Positions 24,920-34,472 are shown, counted from the first letter of the stretch. The stretch: 64,000 bases of DNA from Spirosoma sordidisoli (GCF_004138325.1 NZ_SBLB01000009.1:1-64000), one strand, 5' to 3'. Notes: a model not told the origin generated them from the sequence alone. Program-made: numbers and translations.

Positions 24920-27616
24920 ATGAATCATTTGCTTATTAGCTGCTCCATAGTCTGTATTTGTCTGGTATCTTCGATTAGCCGGGCGCAGCAGCCGTCGCCC
25001 GCTTCGCTCAGGCAGGCGCTGGGTATGGCACCCGACACCCTGCAGCCCCTAAGCCCTACCCGCCCCGATACAACCCAGCTCAACTCGGCCGATCGGCCCG
25101 ATACGGTGCGGCAGTCGACACCCGGAAACGCTGGTATAAGCCTGCCCGCTACCCGGGATAGTAGCCAGACGTCACCGGCCCCGACTCAGCCAGGTCAACC
25201 GGCTGGTGAGGCTACGGCCGCGACGGGAACCTTACGGGGCCGTTTGGTAACTGTACAGGGCGGAAAAAATCAACCCATCGAATTTGCTAGTGTGGGCGTC
25301 TTCCGCACCCGCGACTCCAGTTCGGTAACGGGAGGACTGACGGATGAAAACGGGTATTTCAGCATCGCTAACCTGAGCCCCGACATTTATTATATTCTGA
25401 TTCAGAGCCTGGGGTATGCCCCCAAGCGGATTCCCCGAATTACGGTGTCGGCCGACAATGCCGCCGTTAACCTGGGAAACGTAATCATCACCGAAACATC
25501 GCAGCAGCTGGAAGAGGTCGTTGTTCAGGGACAGCGGCAGGCCTACGAATACTCACTCGACCGGAAAATTGTGAACGTCGACCAGCTCCCCATTGCGCAG
25601 GGCGGCTCGGCGGTCGATATTTTGCTGAATGTACCGTCGGTTACCCTGGATGTGGATGGGGTGCTGAGCTTACGGGGGAGCAGTAACGTCATTGTCCTGG
25701 TAGACGGGAAGCCATCGGGGCTGACGGGTTTGGACCGGCAGGCCATTCTGGAACAGATTCCGGCCAGTAACATCGAGCGCATCGAAATTATCACCAACCC
25801 TTCGTCCCGCTTCGACGCCGATGGGGCCGCGGGGATCATCAATATTGTGCTGAAGAAAGAGCGGGCGGCTGGTTTCAACGGTACCGTTCAGCTGAACGTG
25901 GGTACGCGCGACAAGTATAATGCGTCCATTAATCTGAACGCCCGCTTCAAGAAGCTGAACCTGTTTGGCAGTTACAACTTCCGGGAAGACCGGCGGTTTC
26001 AGTACCGGATCTCGGACCGGCAGAATCTCTTTACCGATTCGACATCGTTCCTGGCGCAGCGTAACGATGCGGTCAGACGCCGGGTCAATAACAATCTGCG
26101 GCTGGGCTTCGACTATACGCTTTCAGAACGGGACAATATTACGGTATCGGCGCTCTACCGACCGGGGTATAGCTACGACAGCGAGGTAGAAACCTTCGAT
26201 ACGCAGGACGAAAACCGGCTTTCGCTCGGGCAAATCTATCGTACCAACGAAGAGCGGGAACCCGAACGGGGGATTGACTATACTCTCGGTTACCGACGGA
26301 CTTTCCCGAAAAAAGGGCGGGAGCTGTCGTTCGATGCGACCCTGTCGACCAACAAAGGGACCGAATTTCAGCGCTTTACCAATACAACCACCTTGCCCGA
26401 AACGCTGCTTACCCCCAATTTCCTGATCGGCGATCAGCGGGCCACCAACGACCGCGACAACCGGGTTGGGGTATTGCAGCTCGACTACGTAGAGCCGCTG
26501 AAAGGCAAAAAGCGGCTGGAGGGAGGACTTAAGTACACCACACGCCAGCTGGGTGCCAACTACGTGTTCGAGAACCTGGAAGGACCGGACTGGGTGCTCA
26601 ACCCCGGTATCAGCAATAATTTCATCTACGACGAACAGACCAGTGCTGCCTATGTAAACCTGGGGAATGAACTAAAAAAATTCAGCTATCAGGTTGGGCT
26701 AAGGACCGAATATACCAGCATCAGCACCGACCAGCGGACTACCAGCCAGCGCAACACCACCGACTATATCTATCTGTTCCCGAGCGCCTTCGTCAATTAC
26801 AACCTGAGCCAGGCGCAAAAGCTACAGATCAATTATACCCGGCGAATCAACCGGCCGTCGGTTCGGGTGCTGAACCCGTTCATCGATCTCTCGGACCCAC
26901 TCAACATTCGGTTCGGAAATCCCCTACTGAATCCTGAACTGATCAACTCCTTCGAGCTGAGTCACCTCTGGAACGGGAAGAGTACCTCGCTGACGTCGTC
27001 GCTGTTTTTCCGACAGACGAATAACGAGATTACAAACTACCGCACCCTGCGCGAAGACGGCATAACCGAACAAACGTCGCTAAACCTCAACCGGTCCCAG
27101 AATTACGGGCTGGAGGTGGTCCTCAATCAGGACATTACCCGCTGGTGGAAAGCAAGCGGAAACTTCTCGTTTTTTCAGCGGTCGATCCTGGCCAGCGCCG
27201 ACGTACCCGACATTCTCTCCCGGACCAACCGGAGCTGGACCGGCCGGGTGACGTTTGATCTGAAACCTACCCGGCAAACCGCCATTCAGCTCGTGTACAA
27301 CTACCGGTCGCCGTTTCTGGTCGCGCAGGGGACTATCAATAGTTTCACAAACGTAGACCTGGGCGTTAAACAAACGGTTCTGAAGGGGAGAGGTACCCTG
27401 TCGCTGCGGGTCAGCGATGTGTTCAACACCCTCCAGTTCCAGAGCGACAGCTTCGGACCCAACTTCCTGGCGACGAGCCTGAGCAAGCGCGAGAGCCGGA
27501 TCGGATTTATTGGGTTCAGCTACCGCCTGAGTCGTCAGATCAGCCGGGAGCAGGACCGGGATAACGACGATCGTCAGCCCGATAATCCGGCCGGCGATCC
27601 GGACTTTTCAAATTAG
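24920..27616 (+). CDS. TonB-dependent outer membrane receptor
   Basis: 898 aa. The signal peptide (LLISCSIVCICLVSSISRAQ) is followed by a Pro/Thr/Gln-rich low-complexity linker (about 25-105) and a carboxypeptidase-regulatory-like domain (about 108-195, LRGRLVTVQGG to LGNVIIT). A plug domain follows (QLPIAQGGSAVDILLNVPSVTLD, LRGSSNVIVLVDGKPSG, IERIEIITNPSSRFDADGAAGIINI). The remainder is an outer-membrane beta-barrel family C-terminus. No SusD partner follows, so this is a CarboxypepD-reg/OMP_b-brl_3 type receptor and not a SusCD pair. Substrate unknown. It lies 94 bp after the GH13-like gene. Confidence 0.92.
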   Translation: MNHLLISCSIVCICLVSSISRAQQPSPASLRQALGMAPDTLQPLSPTRPDTTQLNSADRPDTVRQSTPGNAGISLPATRDSSQTSPAPTQPGQPAGEATAATGTLRGRLVTVQGGKNQPIEFASVGVFRTRDSSSVTGGLTDENGYFSIANLSPDIYYILIQSLGYAPKRIPRITVSADNAAVNLGNVIITETSQQLEEVVVQGQRQAYEYSLDRKIVNVDQLPIAQGGSAVDILLNVPSVTLDVDGVLSLRGSSNVIVLVDGKPSGLTGLDRQAILEQIPASNIERIEIITNPSSRFDADGAAGIINIVLKKERAAGFNGTVQLNVGTRDKYNASINLNARFKKLNLFGSYNFREDRRFQYRISDRQNLFTDSTSFLAQRNDAVRRRVNNNLRLGFDYTLSERDNITVSALYRPGYSYDSEVETFDTQDENRLSLGQIYRTNEEREPERGIDYTLGYRRTFPKKGRELSFDATLSTNKGTEFQRFTNTTTLPETLLTPNFLIGDQRATNDRDNRVGVLQLDYVEPLKGKKRLEGGLKYTTRQLGANYVFENLEGPDWVLNPGISNNFIYDEQTSAAYVNLGNELKKFSYQVGLRTEYTSISTDQRTTSQRNTTDYIYLFPSAFVNYNLSQAQKLQINYTRRINRPSVRVLNPFIDLSDPLNIRFGNPLLNPELINSFELSHLWNGKSTSLTSSLFFRQTNNEITNYRTLREDGITEQTSLNLNRSQNYGLEVVLNQDITRWWKASGNFSFFQRSILASADVPDILSRTNRSWTGRVTFDLKPTRQTAIQLVYNYRSPFLVAQGTINSFTNVDLGVKQTVLKGRGTLSLRVSDVFNTLQFQSDSFGPNFLATSLSKRESRIGFIGFSYRLSRQISREQDRDNDDRQPDNPAGDPDFSN

Positions 27617-27736
27617 CAGGGCCGATCCGGGGCAAACGCATCAGGTCATTACCGCCCCGGACTCGAGTCATAACATGTAGTTAATCCGCTTCTAAATCGT
27701 GTAAGCGTGATTTGTAAAAAGCAACGTGCCAACTGA

Positions 27737-29953
27737 ATGAAAGTATCGAAGCCATCTTTTAAACGCCTTCTTATTGTTTCGTACCGTCTGCCATTTACCA
27801 TAAAGCAGACCAAAGAAGGGCTGGAGCTTGTGCAGAACTCGGGCGGTCTGGTCTCCGCGGTGCTGTCGATGGCCGAGCGTATGGGGAACAACCCCGACGG
27901 TCAGGCTACCAAAATACACTGGGTGGGTCATGCCGACCCGAAACTGAAATCGATCGATCAGTCGGTTTTCGAGAACGAGACGTTTGTAGCCCATCCGGTC
28001 TTTATGGACGAAGCCGTGCACAAGGGGTTTTACGAAGGGTTTAGCAATGACCTGATCTGGCCCCTCTTTCACTATTTTCCGTCCTATGCATCGTTCAGCG
28101 AACCAAATTTTGATGATTATCAGCAGGCCAGCAATCGTTTTCTGGAAGAACTCGACCAGCTGATCGAGCCCGGCGATCTGGTCTGGATCCATGACTTCCA
28201 GCTTATGTTATTGCCCCGGCAGGTCAGAGAGGCCCGGCCGGATGCAACCATCGGGTACTTTTTTCATATACCGTTCCCGACCTACGAAATTGTTAAACTG
28301 CTGCCCCGCACCTGGCGACAGGCGCTCATCGAGGGGCTGTTGGGGGCCGACGTGATTGGGTTCCATACCGCCGATTATGTGCAGCACTTTATCCAGAGCG
28401 TATCGGAGGTGCTGAACCTGCCCATTATCGGGAATCGGATCGTGCTGCCCGACCGGCCGGTGGTGGTTAAAGATTTTCCGATCAGTGTCGATTTTAATAA
28501 GTTCAACAGCTCGGGCCAGGAGCCGGCCGTCATCGACACCCGCCATTTTTACCACTCCGAGCTCCGGCAGAATAAAGTAATTTTCTCCGTCGATCGACTC
28601 GATTATACCAAAGGGATCACCTCCCGGCTACTGGGGTACGAGCGGTTTTTGAACCAGAATCCCGACTGGCACGATAAGGTAACGTTCGTGATGACGGTGG
28701 TGCCCTCGCGCGACAAGATCGAGCAGTATCAGGAGATCAAACGGGAGATCGAAGAAACCGTCGGGCGCATCAACGGCCTGTTCGGCAGTATTGGCTGGCG
28801 TCCTATCGTGTACTCCTACGCATCGATGACGTTCACCGAACTGATGGCGCTGTACACCCTCTGTGATGTGGCGCTGATAACCCCCATCCGCGACGGTATG
28901 AACCTGGTCTGCAAAGAGTTCGTGGCTAGTCGACAGGACAACCGGGGGGTGTTGATCCTGAGTGAACTGGCCGGTGCGGCCCAGGAGCTGAAAGACGCCC
29001 TGATCATCAACCCGACCGATACGCAGGAGGTAGCCGATGCCATCAAACAGGGGCTACACATGGCCCCCGAGGAGCAGGAGCGCCGGATGCAGCGCATGCG
29101 TCATCACTTACAGAATTACAATGTTTTTCGCTGGAGTCACGATTTTCTTATGGCCTTTGACGAAGTTCCGGGCAGTCAGCCGGGTCTGGAAACAGACCTG
29201 TCGCTGAGCCCTTTCCTGACGGCGTTTGCCGAAGCACAACAGCGCTTGCTGTTGTTCGATTTTGACGGTACGCTGGCCCCGATTGTCGATGATCCGGCTA
29301 GTGCGCGTCCCTCCGATACGCTGCGCGAGTCGCTCTCCCGACTGGCCGAGGCTACCGACCTGGTCGTGATCAGTGGCCGTAATCGGGCGTTTCTGGAAAA
29401 AACCTTCGACTCGATACCCGTTCATCTAGTGGCCGAGCATGGCGCATTCCTCAAAAAGCCCGGGCAGCCCTGGGAACGGCTCGATCTGTCGGCTGGCGAT
29501 TGGGTGGAGCCGATCCGGACGGTTATGAGCCAGTTTGTCGACCGGTTTCCCGGCTCGTTCATTGAAGAGAAAGAAACGGCTATAGCCTGGCATTACCGGC
29601 TCGTTGAGGCCGACGATGTAGACACCCAGAGTGTAGAACTGGCCACTCAGCTCCGCGATGTCAGTACCTCCACACCTCTGGCCGTCATTCAGGGGAACAA
29701 GGTCGTTGAAGTGAAGCCCTCCCAGCATAGCAAAGGAACGGTTGCTCTGTCGATCTTCGAACAAATTCCGTACGACTTTATCGTCAGCATTGGCGATGAC
29801 ACCACCGACGAGGACATGTTCCGGCAGTTGCCTAACTGGGCCTACACGCTGAAAGTTGGCTCCGGTGCTTCGTACGCGCGGTATCGGCTGGCCCGCCAGC
29901 AGGATGTCGAAACCCTGCTCAAACGCATGAGCGACGTCCTGGTTACGGCCTGA
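27737..29953 (+). CDS. Bifunctional trehalose-6-phosphate synthase/phosphatase
   Basis: 738 aa fusion that makes trehalose from UDP-glucose and glucose-6-phosphate. Residues 1-480 are a GT20 OtsA domain: LLIVSYRLPF, GGLVSAVL, WIHDFQLMLLP, FFHIPFP, FSVDRLDYTKGI, and the acceptor and UDP region RDGMNLVCKEF. Residues about 500-738 are a HAD-type OtsB domain with DFDGT (Asp508, Asp510), VISGR and GDDTTDEDMF. Fused forms are common in Bacteroidetes. It follows the TonB receptor by 120 bp and would provide the osmoprotectant or stress sugar. Confidence 0.95.
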   Translation: MKVSKPSFKRLLIVSYRLPFTIKQTKEGLELVQNSGGLVSAVLSMAERMGNNPDGQATKIHWVGHADPKLKSIDQSVFENETFVAHPVFMDEAVHKGFYEGFSNDLIWPLFHYFPSYASFSEPNFDDYQQASNRFLEELDQLIEPGDLVWIHDFQLMLLPRQVREARPDATIGYFFHIPFPTYEIVKLLPRTWRQALIEGLLGADVIGFHTADYVQHFIQSVSEVLNLPIIGNRIVLPDRPVVVKDFPISVDFNKFNSSGQEPAVIDTRHFYHSELRQNKVIFSVDRLDYTKGITSRLLGYERFLNQNPDWHDKVTFVMTVVPSRDKIEQYQEIKREIEETVGRINGLFGSIGWRPIVYSYASMTFTELMALYTLCDVALITPIRDGMNLVCKEFVASRQDNRGVLILSELAGAAQELKDALIINPTDTQEVADAIKQGLHMAPEEQERRMQRMRHHLQNYNVFRWSHDFLMAFDEVPGSQPGLETDLSLSPFLTAFAEAQQRLLLFDFDGTLAPIVDDPASARPSDTLRESLSRLAEATDLVVISGRNRAFLEKTFDSIPVHLVAEHGAFLKKPGQPWERLDLSAGDWVEPIRTVMSQFVDRFPGSFIEEKETAIAWHYRLVEADDVDTQSVELATQLRDVSTSTPLAVIQGNKVVEVKPSQHSKGTVALSIFEQIPYDFIVSIGDDTTDEDMFRQLPNWAYTLKVGSGASYARYRLARQQDVETLLKRMSDVLVTA

Positions 29954-30039
29954 TAAGCGGTCGGCACCGGTAAGTTGCAATGGACTTTTTACCATGCATT
30001 CATCTCTCATCACCAGTTATCTTGAATTCAAGCCATGCC

Positions 30040-30302
30040 ATGGCCCGTTGGGCCCTTAACAGCGCAGCGTCGGTAAACAAGGGAACCAGGACACCCATGG
30101 CCCGTTAGGGCCCTAACAGCGCAGCGTCGGTATGCGAAGAGTTAAGATCGATATGGCCCGTTAGGGCCTTAACAGCGTAGCGTCGGTAGCTAAGGAAATG
30201 AGAATCGCCATGGCCCGATAGGGCCTTAACAGCGTAGCGTTGGTAGCTAAGGAAATGAGGATCGATATGGCCCGATAGGGCCTTAACAGCGTAGCGTTGG
30301 TA
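30040..30302 (+). repeat. Five tandem repeats, 56-57-bp period
   Basis: Units start at 30040, 30097, 30153, 30210 and 30267. Each has a 36-bp core beginning ATGGCCCGTTAGGGCC (with small changes) and ending AGCGTCGGTA or AGCGTTGGTA, then a 20-21-bp spacer. The spacers of units three and four are near copies of each other. The core start GGCCC-GTTA-GGGCC is itself a hairpin. Units drift gradually from first to last (GCAGCGTCGG to GTAGCGTTGG), as expected from stepwise duplication. Confidence 0.9.
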
Positions 30303-30320
30303 GACGGACGATGCGATGGG

Positions 30321-30341
30321 AAGGCCCTAACGGGCTATATG
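30321..30341 (-). repeat. Inverted partial copy of the tandem repeat
   Basis: AAGGCCCTAACGGGCTATAT is the reverse complement of the start of the tandem unit (GCCCGTTAGGGCCTT). It lies 19 bp after the last unit and could fold back on any of the five copies. Confidence 0.7.
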
Positions 30342-30460
30342 TTCCCTATAACCCTGTCGAGTAAGAGAAAGGAGCAATAAGGAAAGTGACCTTTTGCTGC
30401 TAAAAAATGGTAATCTGAACACCCGTATACTCAGTTTACAAGGTCGGTTGTGTAGGCAAT

Positions 30461-30483
30461 TTATTTAGAATAATTAAAAATAA
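30461..30483 (+). promoter_or_regulatory. Predicted iron-regulator palindrome upstream of siderophore receptor
   Basis: The arms TTATTTAGAAT (30461-30471) and ATTAAAAATAA (30473-30483) flank one central base; 9 of 11 positions pair. The same left arm occurs at 43938-43948, upstream of the heme receptor. The site lies just before the expected -33 region: a one-mismatch -7 box TTGTTTTG is at 30508-30515. A Fur- or DtxR-type repressor is the likely ligand (inference). Confidence 0.6.
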
Positions 30484-30514
30484 TTTTTAATTCTCGCGTT
30501 TGCCTGCTTGTTTT

Positions 30515-30534
30515 GTGCGCTAATTAAAGCGCAC
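30515..30534 (+). other. Hairpin immediately before the receptor start codon
   Basis: GTGCGCT (30515-30521) and AGCGCAC (30528-30534) pair perfectly around the loop AATTAA, ending 4 nt before ATG 30539. In the mRNA it would cover the ribosome-binding region, so it may influence translation initiation. It overlaps the last base of the weak -7 box. Confidence 0.5.
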
Positions 30535-30538
30535 CACC

Positions 30539-32992
30539 ATGAGATCAGTTTATTTTTTCCTGTTTATACTCGTTACCATTTCCTCAGCTAAGGTGCTGGC
30601 TCAGACGGGCCCGGCTGTTCGGGGGAATGTCACTACCGCCGATGGCAATCCTGCCGAAGGCATCACCGTTACACTAGGCACAACGGGTCTGGGCGCCCTG
30701 ACCAATAGCCAGGGCGATTTCGTTATCAACCGGGTCAAGGCAGGTACCTATCCCATTCGCGTATCGTCGGTCGGGTTGAAAACCGCCGAGCAAACCATTA
30801 CCGTCACGGCCGGTGAAACCACCACCGTGTCATTCGTGCTGGCCGAAAACACCGCTCAGCTGCAAGAGGTCATCATCAGCGCGGGCCAGATCAATCGTTT
30901 TTCACGCACCACGAGTGATTACGTGTCGAAGATGCCGCTGAAAAATCTGGAAAATCCGCAGGTCTATACCTCGGTCGGCAAGGAGTTGCTGGCCGAACAA
31001 CTTGTGTTCTCGGTCGATGATGCCATCCGGAACGCGCCGGGTGTGCAGCGGATGTGGGAAGCCACCGGCCGCTCGGGCGATGGGGGTGGTTTTTACAACA
31101 GCCGCAGCTTCATTCTGCAGAGCTCGCTGAGAAATGGCGTGGCCGGTTACGTATCGAGCGGTATCGATGCGGTTAACCTGGAAAAGCTGGAAGTCATCAA
31201 AGGACCCTCGGCTACCTTGTTCGGGAGTGCGCTGACGTCGTACGGCGGGCTGATGAACCGGGTGACCAAGAAACCCTACGAAACGGTTGGCGGTGAGGTT
31301 ACCCTGGCAGGCGGTAGCTATGATTTTAACCGGGTAAGCCTGGATGTAAACACCCCCCTCAACGCGTCGCGTTCGTTGTTACTGCGCGTCAACACCGCCT
31401 ACAACTACGAAGGCACCTTCCAGACCCAGGGCTACACCCGCAGTTTCGCGCTGGCGCCGAGTCTGATGTTCAGACCGAACGAGCGGCTATCGATATTGCT
31501 CGACGCCGAGATTACCCGGGTGCAGAGTGTTGGCAAGCAAATGATATTCTTCTACTTCCCGGCCGATCAGCTGGGTGCCACCCGCGCCGATCAGCTGAAC
31601 CTGGACTACCGCAACTCCTACATGGGTGACGGACTGTCGTTGAATTCGAGAAGCACCAACCTGTTTGGGCAGATCAACTACCGCCTGTCGCCTACCTTCA
31701 CTACGTCCACAAACATCACCTCGAGCCAGAGTTTTTCCGACGGCAAGGGCGCTTACTTCTACCTCGTACCAGACAATGTGGTTACGGGCAACCCGGCCGA
31801 TGCGGGTAAGGCCAATTATTTGACCCGGGCCGACCAGTCGACAGACAACAGCCGCAATACTGTGTTCGAGGTACAGCAGAACCTGAACGGTGATTTTCGC
31901 ATCGGTTCACTTCGCAATCGGGTCGTCGTGGGGCTCGACTTCCTGCGCATCAACTCGAACCAGCGTTTCTTCGGCAGTACGTTCGATACGGTTCCGCTCA
32001 ACGTGCCGGGCTTTGACTACAGCCGTTTCAGCGGGAGCCGGATGGATTCGATATACGCCAGCGGTCCTCCCCAGTTCACGTATCCTATTATCAACAAGCG
32101 GAACATTTACAGCGCCTATGCATCGGATGTGCTGAACCTGACCGATCAGCTCAGCGTATTGGCCGCCCTGCGGGTCGATCATTACGACAACAAAGGCGGT
32201 TCGGAAGGGGGAGCCGTAGCCGCTTACCAGCAAACCGCCCTTTCGCCGAAATTCGGTCTGGTTTATCAGCCCGTGAAAGACGTAGTTGCCCTCTTCGCCA
32301 ACTATCAGAACAGCTTTAACAACCGGGGCGTCTACAACGCGTTTGATCTGCAGGCTCCGGACAGCACCAGCCAGCGTCAGGCTAAGCTGGAGCGGGCCAA
32401 CCAGGTAGAGGCCGGGGTTAAACTGGACGCTTTCGGGGGTAAACTCAGCACGACCATCAGCTATTACTCGATTCGGGTAAACGACATCCTTCGTACCGAT
32501 CCGAACCCGCTGGCAGCCGCCCGCTTTGCCCAGATTCAGGACGGCGTTCAGACCAGTAAGGGCGTAGAGATGGAAGTGATTGCAAACCCGGCCCGGGGGC
32601 TCAACGTAGTGGCCGGCTTCAGCTACAACGACGCCAAACTGGTACGGGCCGATGCCGACGTAAACGGCCGCCGACCGTCAACGGCTTCGTCGCCTTACCT
32701 GGCTAACCTCTGGGTCAGCTACCGGCTGCCCGACAATCTCGTCAAGGGGCTTGGCGTGGGCGTAGGTGGTAACTACGCCAGCGACAATAAAATTCTTAAC
32801 AGCGTCAGCCAGGGGGTATTTATCCTACCGGCCTACACGGTCCTGAACGCATCGGTCTTCTATACCTACCGAAAATTCCGCGTGTCGGGTAAAGTCGACA
32901 ACTTCACCAACCAGCGTTACTGGGTCGGCTATACAACGGCTAATCCGCAGAAGCTGAGGAATTTTGCGGGTAGTGTGAGCTACGCATTCTAG
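30539..32992 (+). CDS. TonB-dependent siderophore receptor
   Basis: 817 aa outer membrane protein. Signal peptide about 1-21 (ending VLAQ), a carboxypeptidase-regulatory-like domain at 25-105, then a FhuA/FecA-type plug with SVDDAIRNAPGVQRMW, SRSFILQS and LEKLEVIKGPSATLFGS. The 22-strand barrel ends in the usual aromatic residue (SVSYAF). It should import ferric siderophores with energy from TonB. Downstream are a PepSY_TM gene and a 70-aa membrane protein gene, a frequent partnership for iron release, separated from it by a strong hairpin. Iron-type palindrome and 5' hairpin lie upstream. Confidence 0.93.
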   Translation: MRSVYFFLFILVTISSAKVLAQTGPAVRGNVTTADGNPAEGITVTLGTTGLGALTNSQGDFVINRVKAGTYPIRVSSVGLKTAEQTITVTAGETTTVSFVLAENTAQLQEVIISAGQINRFSRTTSDYVSKMPLKNLENPQVYTSVGKELLAEQLVFSVDDAIRNAPGVQRMWEATGRSGDGGGFYNSRSFILQSSLRNGVAGYVSSGIDAVNLEKLEVIKGPSATLFGSALTSYGGLMNRVTKKPYETVGGEVTLAGGSYDFNRVSLDVNTPLNASRSLLLRVNTAYNYEGTFQTQGYTRSFALAPSLMFRPNERLSILLDAEITRVQSVGKQMIFFYFPADQLGATRADQLNLDYRNSYMGDGLSLNSRSTNLFGQINYRLSPTFTTSTNITSSQSFSDGKGAYFYLVPDNVVTGNPADAGKANYLTRADQSTDNSRNTVFEVQQNLNGDFRIGSLRNRVVVGLDFLRINSNQRFFGSTFDTVPLNVPGFDYSRFSGSRMDSIYASGPPQFTYPIINKRNIYSAYASDVLNLTDQLSVLAALRVDHYDNKGGSEGGAVAAYQQTALSPKFGLVYQPVKDVVALFANYQNSFNNRGVYNAFDLQAPDSTSQRQAKLERANQVEAGVKLDAFGGKLSTTISYYSIRVNDILRTDPNPLAAARFAQIQDGVQTSKGVEMEVIANPARGLNVVAGFSYNDAKLVRADADVNGRRPSTASSPYLANLWVSYRLPDNLVKGLGVGVGGNYASDNKILNSVSQGVFILPAYTVLNASVFYTYRKFRVSGKVDNFTNQRYWVGYTTANPQKLRNFAGSVSYAF

Positions 32993-33000
32993 TTGTAAAC

Positions 33001-33037
33001 TGCCAGCCCGGACACGCCGGGCTGGCAGTCTGTTTCT
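33001..33037 (+). terminator. Strong hairpin between receptor and PepSY gene
   Basis: Perfect 11-bp stem: TGCCAGCCCGG (33001-33011) and CCGGGCTGGCA (33017-33027), loop ACACG, followed by GTCTGTTTCTT. It begins 9 bp after the receptor stop. It may end most receptor transcripts, leaving lower expression of the PepSY gene by read-through. Confidence 0.8.
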
Positions 33038-33058
33038 TACCGGTAACGTTTGGCCATT

Positions 33059-34261
33059 ATGAGTACCACAAAACAGATAAAAGCCTGGTTTCTGATTCAC
33101 AAGTGGACCAGCCTCATCTGCACGGCGTTTCTGCTGATGCTTTGCCTGACGGGCTTACCCCTGATTTTCCACGAGGAGATCGAGCATCTGGAGGGCAAAG
33201 CGCCCCTGGCTCAGGTTCTGCCGGCCGGTACGCCCCAGGTTCCGCTGGAAAAACTGGCCGAAAAAGCCCGCCAGCATTACCCGAACAAGGTGATCCGGTA
33301 CACCTACTGGGACGAGCACGAACCAAACACGACTACCTTCACCCTGTCTGACTCGATCACGTCGCCCGCCGACGACTACACCCTGCTTATTCTGGACAGC
33401 CGGACCGCTCAGGTCCTCGAAGAGCCGGCCGTTAAGGAGGGATTCATGTACATCATGCTTCAGCTGCACGTAGACATGTTTCTGGGCCTGGGAGGTAAGC
33501 TGTTTCTGGGGTTGATGGGCCTGCTGTTTTTCGTGGCTATCCTTTCGGGTCTGATGCTCTACAGCCCCATCATGCGCAGGTTCGACTTCGGTATGATCCG
33601 GACCGAAAAATCAACCCGGCTCAAGTGGCTCGACATGCATAATATGCTGGGCGTAGTTACGGTTATCTGGGCCTCGGTGGTTGGCCTGACGGGGGTTGTC
33701 AACACCCTGGCCGAAGTGGTACTGGGTTTCTGGCAGCAGGGGCAGCTGGCCGAGATGGTGGCGCCCTACAAAAACGAAGCACCGTTAACGGGTCGGCTCA
33801 GTCCGCTCGATAAGGCAATGCAGGTGGCGCTCCGCACCGCTCCCGACATGAGTCCGTCCTTTATTGCCTATCCGGGTACGCCCTACTCCAGTCAGCACCA
33901 TTATGCGGTATTCATGAAGGGGAATACGCCCCTGACCGAGCGGCTGGTGAAACCGGTACTCATCGATGCCAAAACCGGTGCCCTGACCGACGTTCGTACC
34001 ATGCCCTGGTACGTCAACGCCTTCTTTCTGTCGCAGCCGCTTCATTTCGGAGACTATGGCGGATTGCCACTCAAAATTATCTGGGCATTTTTCGATCTGA
34101 TCATGATCGTGATCCTGATCAGTGGATTTTATCTCTGGTTCGCCCGGTACAAAGCCACCCAGGCCCAGCTCGCCAGAACCCTGTCGAAACGAGACGGTGC
34201 GGTAGATGAGCAGGAAATTCTATCCCTCAACCTGGAAAAAACGTCGGCCCATGAAGCGTGA
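33059..34261 (+). CDS. PepSY_TM family membrane protein (possible ferric reductase)
   Basis: 400 aa from ATG 33059 (a TTG three codons earlier is unlikely). Four membrane helices: about 12-34 (WTSLICTAFLLMLCLTGLPL), a pair around 135-165 and 195-225, and one near the C-terminus (IIWAFFDLIMIVILISGFYLWF). Periplasmic PepSY-like segments lie between. Conserved His residues sit at helix ends (IHKWTS, LQLHVDMFLGL, DMHNMLGV, QPLHFGDYGG), as in di-heme proteins that reduce ferric siderophores. The next gene overlaps its end by 11 bp. Confidence 0.88.
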   Translation: MSTTKQIKAWFLIHKWTSLICTAFLLMLCLTGLPLIFHEEIEHLEGKAPLAQVLPAGTPQVPLEKLAEKARQHYPNKVIRYTYWDEHEPNTTTFTLSDSITSPADDYTLLILDSRTAQVLEEPAVKEGFMYIMLQLHVDMFLGLGGKLFLGLMGLLFFVAILSGLMLYSPIMRRFDFGMIRTEKSTRLKWLDMHNMLGVVTVIWASVVGLTGVVNTLAEVVLGFWQQGQLAEMVAPYKNEAPLTGRLSPLDKAMQVALRTAPDMSPSFIAYPGTPYSSQHHYAVFMKGNTPLTERLVKPVLIDAKTGALTDVRTMPWYVNAFFLSQPLHFGDYGGLPLKIIWAFFDLIMIVILISGFYLWFARYKATQAQLARTLSKRDGAVDEQEILSLNLEKTSAHEA

Positions 34262-34463
34262 ATTCTGGCACATCTGGACCATACCGCTGGTACTGAACGT
34301 CCTGGGTCTGATTGGCCTGATTGCGGCCCTGGTCGGTAACGACGGCTGGGATATCTTGTCGTGGATCAGCCTGGGTATTCCCCTGGTCGTTACGGCCTGG
34401 TACCTGACAAAACCCCGCCCATCGCGGACGCGCCCGGCCGGATCGACCGGCAGACGGGCCTAG
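34251..34463 (+). CDS. Small two-helix membrane protein after PepSY
   Basis: 70 aa from ATG 34251, overlapping the PepSY gene by 11 bp in another frame, so translation is coupled. Two hydrophobic segments: IWTIPLVLNVLGLIGLIAAL and ILSWISLGIPLVVTAWYL, then a basic tail. Small proteins of this shape follow PepSY_TM genes in many Bacteroidetes (from memory of the family layout); they may be a subunit of the reductase. No function is established. Confidence 0.75.
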   Translation: MKREFWHIWTIPLVLNVLGLIGLIAALVGNDGWDILSWISLGIPLVVTAWYLTKPRPSRTRPAGSTGRRA

Positions 34464-34472
34464 CTCACGTTG

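Larger units (their letters stand above)
29954..30538. other. Long intergenic region with tandem repeats and iron-type palindrome
   Basis: 585 bp with no convincing gene. It contains five direct repeats (30040-30302), an inverted short copy (30321-30341), the palindrome shared with the heme operon (30461-30483) and a hairpin next to the receptor start (30515-30534). The 119 bp between repeats and palindrome show nothing recognisable. Confidence 0.7.

Noticed and set aside
24920..27616. SusC/SusD polysaccharide utilisation locus
   Set aside because: No SusD gene follows and the receptor is of the OMP_b-brl type with a Pro/Thr-rich linker, so the PUL label is not supported.
30040..30302. CRISPR-like look: 36-bp repeats with 20-21-bp spacers
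   Set aside because: Spacers three and four are near copies of each other, spacers are too short, the repeat drifts across the array and there are no cas genes.
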